This document shows positions 38,300 to 49,420 of a stretch of 64,000 bases of DNA, piece by piece. The position numbers and the translations under genes are program-made. Source of the DNA: Vespula vulgaris (lineage: Eukaryota; Arthropoda; Insecta; Hymenoptera; Vespidae); the NCBI RefSeq assembly GCF_905475345.1, contig NC_066588.1, positions 8,333,501 to 8,397,500 of the forward strand. Direction: 5' to 3'. Each line of letters starts with the position of its first letter. Position 1 is the first letter of the stretch. The notes beneath the pieces are model-generated. The model was not told where the DNA came from. It worked only from the letters and a program-made list of their open reading frames with translations, and ran no database searches.

Positions 38300-41289
38300 A
38301 TGGTAGGAACGGTTTTGTGCATCGTCCTTTTAAATTAGATAATCAACACATACATACAATATATTTTCTTTATCGGAAAATATTAATATAGGATAATACA
38401 ATGTATGATAAAAATAATATTTTTAGTTTACGAGTTTGGTTTGATATTTGTAATTTTAAAAATCCTGTGCTACTTCTATATCAACAAAATATTGTTATAA
38501 ATTTTATTGCATTTGCAAACAAAACAAACTGGCGCTTATTTTAATTAATTATATATGTATGTGAAAAATGTTACATTTTCTATATGACATTGTACATTAT
38601 ATATATATATATAAAACAAGAATATATATATATATATAATTTATATTCATAAATGTTCGATAAGTTTTCTTTTAAATTTAAGTATGATATTATAAATTAA
38701 TTTTTATTCAAACAGGGAAGAATAAAAAGGAATGTTTCTATCCTTGTGATAATATCTTTTTTAATTGAAACAAATGGCTTTTATGTACCGGGTGTTGCAC
38801 CAGTTGAATTTAAGAAAGGACAAAAAATTGATGTTAAAGCAGTTAAAATGACAAGTACTCATACACAATTACCATATGAATATTATTCTCTTAAGTTTTG
38901 TAGACCAAAGAATGGAACATTTATTTATAAATCAGAAAATTTGGGAGAAGTATTACGTGGTGATAGGTAAGATTTAAGAATTATGTAATTTTTTACATGT
39001 TTGTTACATTTAATATTAATTTTTGTTTTTAATTCCAGGATTGTAAATACACCATATGAAGTTATGATGAAACAAGATATAAGCTGTAGACTTTTATGTC
39101 ATGGACCAAATAATCCAATGACCTGGAATGAAGAAGAATCTCGATGTGCAATAGAACGTATTCAGCATGATTATTCCGTTCATTTGTAAGACAAAGTGTA
39201 CATTGTTTATATTGTGTTTCTTTAGCAATTTCTATTTTATTATGTCATATTTTGCATTTTACATATAGATTAATAGATAATTTGCCAGCTGCTACGAAGA
39301 AATTTCATAAAGGAACTAACAGTGAAGTAGTTTATCATGGATATAGATTAGGAGGTGTTATAGGTGATCAAGTTTATATTAATAATCATTTAATATTGAA
39401 ATTAGGATATCACGAACACGGAGAGTATGTATGATTTATGTTGTTTTATATATAATTTATTTTGTACATATGTTAGATCAATATTTGTATGCTTCTTTGT
39501 AGAAATCAATTTAGAGTAGTAGAATTTGAAGTGGAAGCTCGATCAGTTGATATAAATCAATTGAAATATGAAGGAAACACATGTATATTACCTTCTCAAA
39601 CAAGCCCGCAATTTGTTAATCCTAAAAGTACTAGATTGTTATTCTTATATTCTGTGGAATGGAAAAAATCAGATGTGAGTTGGGCAAGCAGATGGGACAC
39701 ATATCTAGGAATGAATGACGTTGAAATTCATTGGTTCTCTATTATAAATTCACTCATTGTAGTTTTTTTTCTATATGGTAAATGAAATAACTTTTGTTTA
39801 GTTTTTTATTTTATAACTTTATTATTAACTTATAATTTTAAAGATGATATCCATTAATAATATTTAAATAATTTATCCACAGGTATTCTTACAACGATCA
39901 TGGTAAGGACTCTTAGAAGAGATATAGCTCGTTATAATGCAGGTGACAGCGATAGTTTAGCTGGTTTAGATGAAACCATTGAAGAGACTGGTTGGAAATT
40001 AGTTCACGGAGATGTTTTCAGACCACCTCCCAATTCACGTTTGTTTGCTGCAGTGATAGGCAATGGCATTCAAATATTTTTTATGGCACTAATTACAATA
40101 TGTAAGATAATAATAATAATTGTTTTAAATATATTTACTGCAGAATTTGTATACAGTTATATGTGTGTTGTTTATTTACAGTTTTTGCCATGCTTGGAAT
40201 GCTTTCACCAGCAAGTAGAGGAGCATTAGGAACTTGTGCTATATTTTTATTTGTATTTTCTGGATCAATCGCTGGATATTTTTCCGCACGCCTCTATAAA
40301 ACTATGCGAGGACGAGAATGGAGAAGAGCTGCACTATTGGTAAGTTAACAAATGTGTTTATAAAGTTGGTAATATAGATAAAATATAATCAGTAATATGA
40401 CATGATTCATTTCATTGACAAATTATTTTATGAAATTTGTAGACAGCAACACTTTATCCTGGTATAGTGTTTACTACATGCTTTTTCCTAAATTTCTTCA
40501 TATGGGGAAAACACAGTTCAGGAGCAGTTCCATTTACTACTATGTTAGCATTGCTTTGTCTGTGGTTTGGTATCTCACTTCCTTTAGTATATCTTGGATA
40601 TTTCTTTGGTTATCGTAAACATCCATTTACACATCCTGTGAGAACAAATCAAATTCCTAGGCAAATTCCAGATCAGTTATGGTATATGAATCCAATATTC
40701 TGGTAAGTGTTTTAACATATTTTATATTAAAATCATATTTTTAATATTAATGTAGAAGAGAGCTTTACATTTTTTTTCGAATTTTTCAGTACATTGATGG
40801 CTGGTATACTACCATTTGGTGCTGTGTACATAGAATTATTCTTCATTTTGACTGCATTATGGGAAAATCAATTTTACTATCTTTTTGGATTTTTATTTTT
40901 AGTATTTTGTATTCTTGTCATTTCATGTTCTCAAATATCTATAGTTATGGTGTATTTGCAGTTATGCGCAGAAGTATGTATATTATGACATATTTTATAC
41001 TATTCATATTTATATGTTTAATTAATAATTAATCGTAATCTTTATTTAATTACAGGATTATAGATGGTGGTGGAGAAGTTTTATAGTTAATGGTGGATCA
41101 GCTGTATATATGTTAGCATATTCGATTTTTTACTTTATGACCAAATTAGAAATAACAGAATTGGTTCCAACGTTGATGTATTTTGCATATACAGCTTTAA
41201 TGGTGCTTACATTTTGGTTGTTAACTGGTACAATTGGCTTCTTCGCTGCATATGCTTTCATTCGAAAAATATATGCAGCAGTTAAATAG
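38300..41289 (+). CDS. TM9SF4: transmembrane 9 superfamily member 4 (nonaspanin)
   Basis: Ten exons (38300-38302, 38716-38966, 39039-39185, 39269-39424, 39503-39777, 39883-40101, 40182-40339, 40443-40702, 40790-40973, 41056-41289) encode 628 aa. It is an endosome/Golgi nine-helix protein; in flies TM9SF4 is needed for phagocytosis and membrane-protein sorting. Family blocks are [122 protein letters not shown] and [10 protein letters not shown]. The only phase-compatible start is a one-codon exon (ATG then GTAGGA donor), giving a signal peptide after MGRIKRNVS. The end is AAVK-stop; relatives end AVKID (see findings). Confidence 0.94.
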
Positions 41290-42367
41290 ATTAGTCATAA
41301 TTGTCATAAATGAACTAAGTGAGTGCTGTGCGAATGTAACTTTATCTATTTGTTCATGGTGAGTATTAGATTATTTTTTAATTGTGAGATTAAAATGAAA
41401 GCAGTATATCTGCTTGTTAAATTATGAAGCAAAATAAGAGTTAATAAAATCTAAAGTAATACATTTTATGTACGTATGTATGTATGTAAACATACATTTA
41501 AAACAACATTTACATACATAATACAAAATGCTATTAATAAATTACAAAGAACTATACATAGTTTATATGATATACATTATATGTATGTGAATTTATAAAG
41601 CTATTTTCAGTGTAAAAATCGACACATTTTTTCATGCATCACAAAAATATTATAGAAGTATTATGTTTCCTTTAAATCTAAATTGTTTAGTTTTTTAATG
41701 GTAGAAGTACTTAGGATTTATAGAAGCAGAGGAAGTATTATTTGTCAATCCTTGTAAATTGTGAAGATCAAGATAGATGCATTAGTTATTATTTATTATA
41801 ATGTAATGATACCTAGTTGAATTAATTATATATATGAATTATTAGTTCGTAATATAAAAAATATCTAATTTAATATGTCATGGGTAATTTACATATTATT
41901 ATGAATATCTATTTGATTAAATATGATTTGTTTACTAATAATTTTATAAACATTGTATACATTTTTAGTTATTAGTATAGTCTTTTAGTTATTAGTATAT
42001 ATAATTTCCATTATTATTTAATATTAATAGGATTTATAATCCTCTTTATTAAAATTATATAAATTTTTATTCATAATATAGTTATATTTTATAAATATGG
42101 CTTAATATATTTAATAATATATATTCATTATTAACAAAATGTAAACAATTAATGTGTATAGTTAAAAAAAATTTTTGTTTTATGCTATAAATAATGTAAA
42201 TAACATATCTGCCCATGACATGTGTTGATGTATAATTTCTTTAATATTATTGCTTATATTCATACATTTATTAAACAATGTACAGATAAAATTTCCTTTG
42301 TCTATATTTTATTTGGAATACTAAAATAATAGAACTATAAATATGTAGAAATGTATGAAAGACCAGA
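41290..42367. other. convergent 3' region of TM9SF4 and MPPE1
   Basis: 1.1 kb of AT-rich DNA with ATGTATGT-type short repeats near 41470-41490 and several AATAAA-like signals. Read as the two 3' UTRs; no gene seen. Confidence 0.5.
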
Positions 42368-44258
42368 TTAATATTGTGGTTTCATCTTTAGAAATACAAT
42401 TAGAATTGTTTTAGGTATATATTTTATAATTAAACATATGAAAATGCATGCTATACTTATTATATATATTAAGATCACAGTAGATTCAACTGGCATGTAA
42501 CACTTTGATACAGAAAAATTATTTGGAGTGAATATACCCTACAACAAAATTTCATATAACTCTTGCAGAGCTATCATATTTAACAAAATATTTGATATAT
42601 TAAAAAGCTTACCAACAAGAAAGATGGGTTATCGATATTTCTCCAACTAAAGGAGGGGATAGTAAATTCCAAAATATCATCTCTGTGTATTCTTCTGCAA
42701 CCATAGTGAGTGTGACCATCAACAACCAGTCTTGGGTTTAAAATATCTAAAAGCTTTAAATTCATCTATTTTATATACTTAAAAATAAAACGGATAATAT
42801 TTAGAATACTTTATTTACTTGTTCAGATGCTTCCTTTGACAAACATTCCCACCGTTCACGAAATTGTAAGCGTTTTATTTCATGCGGTGCTTCATCAAGT
42901 TCATTACACATTTCATCAGATGTACGGTACAATGGAAAATGCTGTAATAAAAAAAAAATATAATTTCTTTTTATTTTATACTGAATATTATTATATATAA
43001 ATATATTATAAATAAACCTGAAGAAGAATAGGACGACTGTATATGGATAATTCATCATTTTTAGTGCAATTATTTCGTATTCCTTTCGCACATTTTAAGT
43101 GTTCTAAAAAAAGTATTATCTGTTTTACAAATTTACTAATAATTAAATTTTTTTAATTTATTAATATGATAATAAATTTATAAAAGTTACCAGCAACTTT
43201 ATTTATTGCAATTTCTGTAGATTTACACAGAAAGCAACCATCTCCTTCTAATGCCATACTATTGATTAAGATGAAATGATTACCATTTGTGCTGATTCTT
43301 TGAACACTCGGTGCTTTCATTTTATTTACAAATCTTTGATTTGAATAAGGTGTTATGGCTAAAAAAAAATTATAGTTTACTTAAATTAAAATATTATTAC
43401 TTAACACTATATAGTAAGCAGCTCTAGAAAGTAATTATTATAAATAGCTATCATAAAATATAATTGTTAAAAATACCATAATGAAATCCTATGTCGTGAT
43501 TTCCAGCCATAGTAAAAAGGCGAATATCATTTGATACAGAAAACAATGAATGAAATCTTGATATATAATTGTCAAATTCTTTATCATTAGACCAATCACC
43601 TTCATCAAATATATCACCTACAATAGTTGTTAATAGTTTATATGTACAACTTCATTATTGATACCAGTATATATATTCTATATACCTAAGATAAAAATTA
43701 TATCTGGTTTATGAATTGTTATTGATGTTTGAAATGCTCTGTACATTTGCCACTCTCTGAAAACAAATTATTTACTTTTATTGAACATAATAATATCAAA
43801 TAATAAAAATTTATTTGATAATAATGATAAGTATAATAATTAAAAAAGTAATCTTTAATTGTTAATAATTTACAAAATATATAAATTAAATTACAATAAT
43901 AAATATTATGCTGATTTATAACCTTCTCAATTTATCAAACCAGTGACCTCTTTTTGGACCAAGTAAATGAGTATCAGAAATGAATATTGCTCGTACAGGA
44001 TGTTCATCGAGTTTTGGTGTATCAACAGACGAAACAGCTTTATGTGGGTCTAAGGATGGCCAGTTACACTAATTCATAAAAACCACTTAGTTTACATGTA
44101 ATTAACAAATAAAGATCTATGTTATGGCATATAATTTTACTAACCTGTGAAAGCACTATATAATATATAAAGTATTCACAGAAAAACAACACAAAAATAA
44201 AAATTAATGTAAATATAAATAAATAATTATTGTAGAAACGCTTTCTTAGTATAGACAT
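42368..44258 (-). CDS. MPPE1: metallophosphoesterase 1 (PGAP5), GPI-anchor remodelling
   Basis: Nine minus-strand exons (44145-44258, 43923-44068, 43686-43756, 43477-43617, 43191-43358, 43018-43103, 42819-42941, 42613-42753, 42368-42538) encode about 386 aa. PGAP5 removes an ethanolamine-phosphate side branch from GPI anchors so that GPI proteins leave the ER. An N-terminal membrane segment (residues about 12-36) and a C-terminal one (after CYMPVESTVILIYI) enclose the catalytic domain. All metal-binding blocks are present: FISDTH (D70, H72), GDIFDEGDW, GNHD (about 149-152), HFPLY and DGHTHYG. The PSFSWRNIDNPSF and SKCYMP blocks are specific to this subfamily. Exon 8 could instead start at 42765, adding MNLK in frame; the shorter form aligns better with vertebrate spacing. 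Confidence 0.94.
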
Positions 44259-44920
44259 CCTTTATTATATTTTTCAGAAAAAAGTTTATAGCTAGAATAA
44301 TTTAATTGTTCATTTTAAAGCAATAGTAAAATAATATTTATAATCACTGTTTAATAAAAATATTATATATAATTATTGAAATTCGTCCACTCCATGTCAC
44401 TTAAAAACAGTAGTCAACAGTAGCCAACATTAGCATTCAAAATTTGGTATTCTTCAAATGTATGCAATCGCTTGTAGTTATCATACAGATGTAAATATTC
44501 ATTTGTAACTATACGCAACATTAGTATTTTAATGTGTTATATAATAATGTTAAGTGATAGAGAATAGTGCTTAAAAAGATCTAATATTTGCAAATAGTTA
44601 TATTTTTACATACATATATACTATGTTTAATTATTTATACGTATACATATATTTGTTTATGTGAATGCCTATATAACAAGAATGATAATAAATGTATCTT
44701 TTAGGATACATTATCTTATTATATCTGTATTTTACTTATTTTATAAATAAATAAATATATCATTTTCCTCGTTTAATGATTTAAATCTATTAACTAGAAA
44801 AAATGTTAAAATTAAAACATTCTAATTACATGACTAATATTTAGATATTAAACATTTTCTTTAATTTATTGTACATATATAATGTTTATTGTCTATATAA
44901 ATATATTCAATATATATATA

Positions 44921-44966
<46 letters not shown>

Positions 44967-45472
44967 TTTGTCATAATCAAAAAATTCAGTTTCGAAAAAG
45001 AAATATGATATAATAATAGAGTTTTCTCCATTCTTCGAAGAAAGGCTTTCTACAAGGAAACGTCAACAGCACAAGTAGCGACACTAAGTTGTTAATGCCG
45101 GTATTAAGAAAAAATGTTACTTTTTTTAAGGTAGCAACTGGCTCTATGCTGCCAATGGCGGCATTTACAAAGAATGGCGCCTGATCGTTTTTAGTATGCT
45201 TATTTACTTAATTGTGGCCTCCCTGAATAGGAATAATAGATAGAAGTTTAATTACGATTGTTTCCGAGTAACAAAGAATACAAAAATATATAAAAAAAAA
45301 TATGGATACGTGGTTGTTACATGCGTTGGAAGTGAAATCTATGGAATCAATTTAATTTAGTACATTTATTTTTTCATAAAAATATTTCAATTTAATGTAA
45401 TAATATTTATGTGAACATATTATTTTTATATTTCTTTTATATTTCTTTATACAATATTTCTTATACATATAA
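44259..45472. other. MPPE1 promoter and left flank of the Helitron ORF; (TA)n at 44924-44963
   Basis: AT-rich spacer with a 40-bp TA microsatellite. A short GC-richer stretch at 45060-45200 contains two related tracts, AATGCCGG (around 45095) and AATGGCGGC (around 45167). I could not find Helitron terminal signals (5' TC, 3' hairpin plus CTRR) with confidence. Confidence 0.35.
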
Positions 45473-48400
45473 TTATTTTCCGGACGTATCCATTCCTTTA
45501 TAATCCAACAAAGAGACTATTGGTTTATGATAACTGAAATATGATGTATAAATTGCAGATTTTAGATCGTTTAAATATCTGGTGAATACTGCGTTGCTTG
45601 TAGTCCCAGATTTTGTAATTGACATTACTGGATTGTTATTCATATATAAGTTAAATTTCGTACGTAGAAATTCAATTAGTGACTGTACTTCAGCTGATGC
45701 AAAATTAACGTTGAAATCCCCACTCAGAATTATGGGCATTTTATCGTAATTTTTATTAAGTAGAGCAGCACCTTCTGTGGTGTATACGAGCAAGACATTA
45801 TGAATAAAATCAATAATTTGTGAAATTGATTTATTTGGTGTAATATATATAGCTACGGTGAGAATTGTTTGTCCATTCTTTAACAAACAAAAAGCTGTGC
45901 ATATTTCTCCGACTGCTGTACAATTCACTGTTGAACAGTCATTTTGACATAAATTCAAATCCATATGAGCGGTGACAACGATTGTCCTGTTATTTGAATT
46001 TGTACGAATTGCAACTCCGCCATTTCTTATACCAGGCCTATTGAATTGGACGATGAAATTAAAATTGTCTAGATTGTCTAGTTGTTCTTCGTTGTTCAAA
46101 CATGTTTCTGAGAGTAGCAAAATCTTTGATTTTTGTACAATAACATCGTTGAAATTTGTGATACGATCTTTTAGACTTTTGCAATTGAATAAAAATATTG
46201 ATAGATTCGATCTGTTGGAGATGAAATCTAACAATACTTTGTCTACTGCATTTAATTTATTGAATGCCATCCGCATCAGTCCATAAAATCGGTTAATAGT
46301 TGTTAGATTTTCTCTTTCTCTATCAATAACCCCGAGTTCATTTGAAGTTGCAACTGTTAGATCACGATTTATTTCCATATTTTCGTTGTTATATAACTGC
46401 TGAAATGTGCCAGGCTTTACTTGATAGTGAATAAAATCTTGTACATCAGCTTCATCATCAAGAATTTCCGCTTCACGACATAATTGTTTACAAATTTCGA
46501 TTGTTTCTTGAATATTCAAATCGTATTCAAACTCTTTGCGCTTTCGTAGAATCAAATCTTTATTCTTATCGTAAAGTCCAATGAATTTCATTTCTGCAAG
46601 AATTTCATTTTCTTCGTTCCTGAATGGTAAATGTAGAGTGACCATTTCTCGTCTATATTCATCGAAATCTGTATCTATGTCGTAATTTCGATAACGTATT
46701 ACGCGTGGTTCCTTTCGTTTTACGTATGTATTATTCGCATTCCGTACGTAATTTGCAACAAATTGTGCAAGCGAGATGTTTTCAAATTCCTCAGGCCTAT
46801 TTTCATACTTATCGAACCAATTTTCCTTCCAAATATCTATTGATTCATAGTCTAAATCCTCACGTGCCAATTCTTCTTGAGTTCTTTGAATCCTTTGCCG
46901 TTCAATTGGCCTTGAAGTTGGTATGTAAGCTATAACGGTAGAACTTTTTGACATTGGTTCGCGTAATAAATACCAAGCAGCTTCCTGACTAGTAATTTCA
47001 ACTGTATGAAGCATGTCTACACTCATTTTTCTAGTGATCTCAACAATATCGAATTCGGGATGCTCAATCATTATTTCTATAATCTGACGTTGCAAATTAC
47101 TGATGCCTTTATTAGTTTTACTTATATATTCCGCAACATAAGCAGCACAAGAATATTCCTCTAAGATGAATTGAATATCGATATTCGATTGTAAGACGTT
47201 TAAGATAAAAGGATTAAACGTATTATGCCATTTCTCAGAAGGTTCTCGTTTAACAAAAACCGTAGGTCGAGTAATTCCAGCTCGAAGTATATTTGTATAA
47301 TGTTCGTCAGAAAAAATGTGATTGTCCTTATAAAATGCATTTATATCCCGATAATCGCAGGTTGCCAAGTTAGTTCTGATACTCTTGTAATCTCGAACAT
47401 ATTCGGCAAATCCAGGTTCCTCTTTTTTCATGGGTTTTAAAATTATTGTTGAACGACAAGGCATAAATGGCGCTTCAAATCGATATTTCTGCGTTTTATT
47501 TGCAGTGACTTTGTTATTATGCGAAGGTATATCTGTAAAAGTATGTCTATTGGTTTGGAACTTGATATTTCCTGATGATTCTTTTGCGGACACAGAAACG
47601 AGATTATCAATCAAAGAAATCGCATTCTGTTTATCAGTACCAAGCATATCCTTTGGAGCGTTTTCAAGCCATAGTAAAATGTGTGCATGAGGACTATCGC
47701 AATGCTGGAATTCAATTCGTTTAAAATAATGGATCACGCGGTATTTCCCGAACGGATTACACTTCTTCGATTGCAGCAAACTTATCAGTACGTTTACAAG
47801 TTTGTTAAAATATATCGCACAAGTGACTGCATCCTCATTAATCAGGGTGCTTTTCTGAATATAACTCAACTGAGATACCATTTTCTCTGAAATCTCGTTA
47901 CCGTTATTCTTCAATTTATATAAAATTTGAAGTAAATGAACCCAACCGATTTCATTGGCTTTTAGTGTCAAAAACATCGTAGGTTTTCCCAATTGTCTTA
48001 TCATGGCGAATAAATCACTTTTTCGTTCGGCCCAGTACCAATTTGAATTTGGTATGCATCTAAGAAAGGCATGGTTATTTTCTAGGCAATGATTGATATA
48101 TTTTCCTGATTCAATTTGCTCTCGTGTTATATTAAAATCTTTATCGATATGTTTGAAAGCGATTGTAAGAATATGAAAAATTGTCAGTTTCATAATTTTC
48201 ATTGCCACATAAAGCAGATGATATGGGGTTACTCCACGACGATCGGATCGTTTTAGTTCACTTTTAACCATCATGAAAGGTGTAACACGTAATCCTTCTT
48301 TGAATATTCTGGACTGGCCAAAGTAAATATTGGGGAAAGATAATTCTTCTGCATGTTCATCGAATAATACGTCGTGTGATACGTTTCTATCCCCTGGTGT

Positions 48401-49420
48401 TATTTGAAGATATTTTTCATTATTCCATAACAGCGTTTGTTGTTGTCCAATAAGACTTTCTCTATCACATTCGATAGGAATGTCTTCACTTACTTCATCT
48501 CTTTGTACATCAATCTTATCCGTATTATCAAAAAAAGATTGATTAATTGTAATATCGTAAGAACGGTAGAGAGGGGTTGTCGTTAAATATTGTAACCATA
48601 TTTTAATGTTATGTTTGTTAACAAAACCCATTAAGTAGCTTGATCTATGAATGTTTTTTTTTTTAATATGAACATTGATGCAATGATCATTATCAATATT
48701 TCTTGGTAACTGACGTACAATATTATTTACTGAGACAGGAATATTTATAATTTGTCCGAAAATCCCATTTTGTTTATGAACATGACGCAATCGTCGGATT
48801 TGTATAAATGGTATGTATGGGGAAATGAGTCTTTCCGATACTAAATCTAATTCGGGAAGATGAGATGGTTTTTGTGGGTACACAAAACCATTGGATGTTG
48901 AATAAATAGGGATGTGTCCGCGACTTAGAGATTTAATGCAATCTTTACACGCCATTACAGTATCCAAATTAACTCTCGGAAATTCTGCGATCAACAATTG
49001 TTGATCTTCTGAAGTAATTTTTTTCAGATCATTTTTAAACCACAATTGATCACAAATTCCACATGAAAAGCCAAACGGATTGTCTGAAAATTTCTCTTGA
49101 AATTTTCGATGAGCGTTACTATTGGCATTGAAATTTATATAAGGTATCCTTGGCTCAATAGAGCTTAATAAAGTGTTATTAGACATCTCGTTATTTGTAG
49201 ATGTATTAGCTGTATTGTTAACATTATCGATAATCGATGATTGAGCGCTTAATATTGTTGATGTTAATGCAATTTCATTTTTCAACGCCTTTTGATGCGC
49301 TTGAAATTTTCTTCGACGCTGTAGGGTATTTTTTTGGGGGGGATTTTTTGTACGCTGTCTTCCACGGAATGATTTTACGCGTTCTATATTTGTTATTTTC
49401 GGCATTATTAATTTTGTCAA
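45473..49420 (-). CDS. Helitron-type Rep (HUH, two-Tyr) fused to EEP endonuclease, helicase absent
   Basis: One uninterrupted frame of 1315 aa. The N-terminus is basic; a Cys pair motif CGIC..CKDC lies at about residues 120-160. The Helitron-like N-terminal/Rep region follows: FLTLKANE as motif 1, FQHCDSPHAHILLWL with HAH as the HUH-type histidines (about 575-590), and YVAEYISK as the two-tyrosine YxxxYxxK motif (about 760). The YRREMVTLHLPFRNEENEILAE block that normally precedes the helicase is present (about 925-950). An EEP domain then runs from about 1075 to the end: FNCKS (Asn), SETCL (Glu), GDFN (about 1236) and SYHKP where SDH is usual. No Walker A or other Pif1 helicase motif is seen. 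Rep nicks DNA for rolling-circle transposition; EEP fusions are known in Helitron2/Helentron elements. No internal stop or frameshift. Confidence 0.88.
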   Translation of the reverse strand: MTKLIMPKITNIERVKSFRGRQRTKNPPQKNTLQRRRKFQAHQKALKNEIALTSTILSAQSSIIDNVNNTANTSTNNEMSNNTLLSSIEPRIPYINFNANSNAHRKFQEKFSDNPFGFSCGICDQLWFKNDLKKITSEDQQLLIAEFPRVNLDTVMACKDCIKSLSRGHIPIYSTSNGFVYPQKPSHLPELDLVSERLISPYIPFIQIRRLRHVHKQNGIFGQIINIPVSVNNIVRQLPRNIDNDHCINVHIKKKNIHRSSYLMGFVNKHNIKIWLQYLTTTPLYRSYDITINQSFFDNTDKIDVQRDEVSEDIPIECDRESLIGQQQTLLWNNEKYLQITPGDRNVSHDVLFDEHAEELSFPNIYFGQSRIFKEGLRVTPFMMVKSELKRSDRRGVTPYHLLYVAMKIMKLTIFHILTIAFKHIDKDFNITREQIESGKYINHCLENNHAFLRCIPNSNWYWAERKSDLFAMIRQLGKPTMFLTLKANEIGWVHLLQILYKLKNNGNEISEKMVSQLSYIQKSTLINEDAVTCAIYFNKLVNVLISLLQSKKCNPFGKYRVIHYFKRIEFQHCDSPHAHILLWLENAPKDMLGTDKQNAISLIDNLVSVSAKESSGNIKFQTNRHTFTDIPSHNNKVTANKTQKYRFEAPFMPCRSTIILKPMKKEEPGFAEYVRDYKSIRTNLATCDYRDINAFYKDNHIFSDEHYTNILRAGITRPTVFVKREPSEKWHNTFNPFILNVLQSNIDIQFILEEYSCAAYVAEYISKTNKGISNLQRQIIEIMIEHPEFDIVEITRKMSVDMLHTVEITSQEAAWYLLREPMSKSSTVIAYIPTSRPIERQRIQRTQEELAREDLDYESIDIWKENWFDKYENRPEEFENISLAQFVANYVRNANNTYVKRKEPRVIRYRNYDIDTDFDEYRREMVTLHLPFRNEENEILAEMKFIGLYDKNKDLILRKRKEFEYDLNIQETIEICKQLCREAEILDDEADVQDFIHYQVKPGTFQQLYNNENMEINRDLTVATSNELGVIDRERENLTTINRFYGLMRMAFNKLNAVDKVLLDFISNRSNLSIFLFNCKSLKDRITNFNDVIVQKSKILLLSETCLNNEEQLDNLDNFNFIVQFNRPGIRNGGVAIRTNSNNRTIVVTAHMDLNLCQNDCSTVNCTAVGEICTAFCLLKNGQTILTVAIYITPNKSISQIIDFIHNVLLVYTTEGAALLNKNYDKMPIILSGDFNVNFASAEVQSLIEFLRTKFNLYMNNNPVMSITKSGTTSNAVFTRYLNDLKSAIYTSYFSYHKPIVSLLDYKGMDTSGK
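45473..49420 (-). mobile_element. Helitron2/Helentron-like element, boundaries not resolved
   Basis: The coding core of a rolling-circle (Helitron-superfamily) element, inserted between the divergent MPPE1 and HADHA genes. Coordinates cover only the ORF; terminal sequences must lie somewhere within 44.3-45.5 kb and 49.4-50.8 kb. Two copies of TATAAAACGC (49529-49540 and 49590-49603, each followed by CAT or GCAT) lie 110-180 bp upstream of the ORF and may belong to the element. Confidence 0.7.

Noticed and set aside
42754..42765. Longer form of MPPE1 exon 8 starting MNLK
   Set aside because: In frame and possible, but the shorter form matches vertebrate spacing between the ASEQ and LLDILNPR segments.
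45972..47890. Several plus-strand ORFs of 69-104 codons
   Set aside because: Antisense shadows of the Helitron-type ORF, without any domain.
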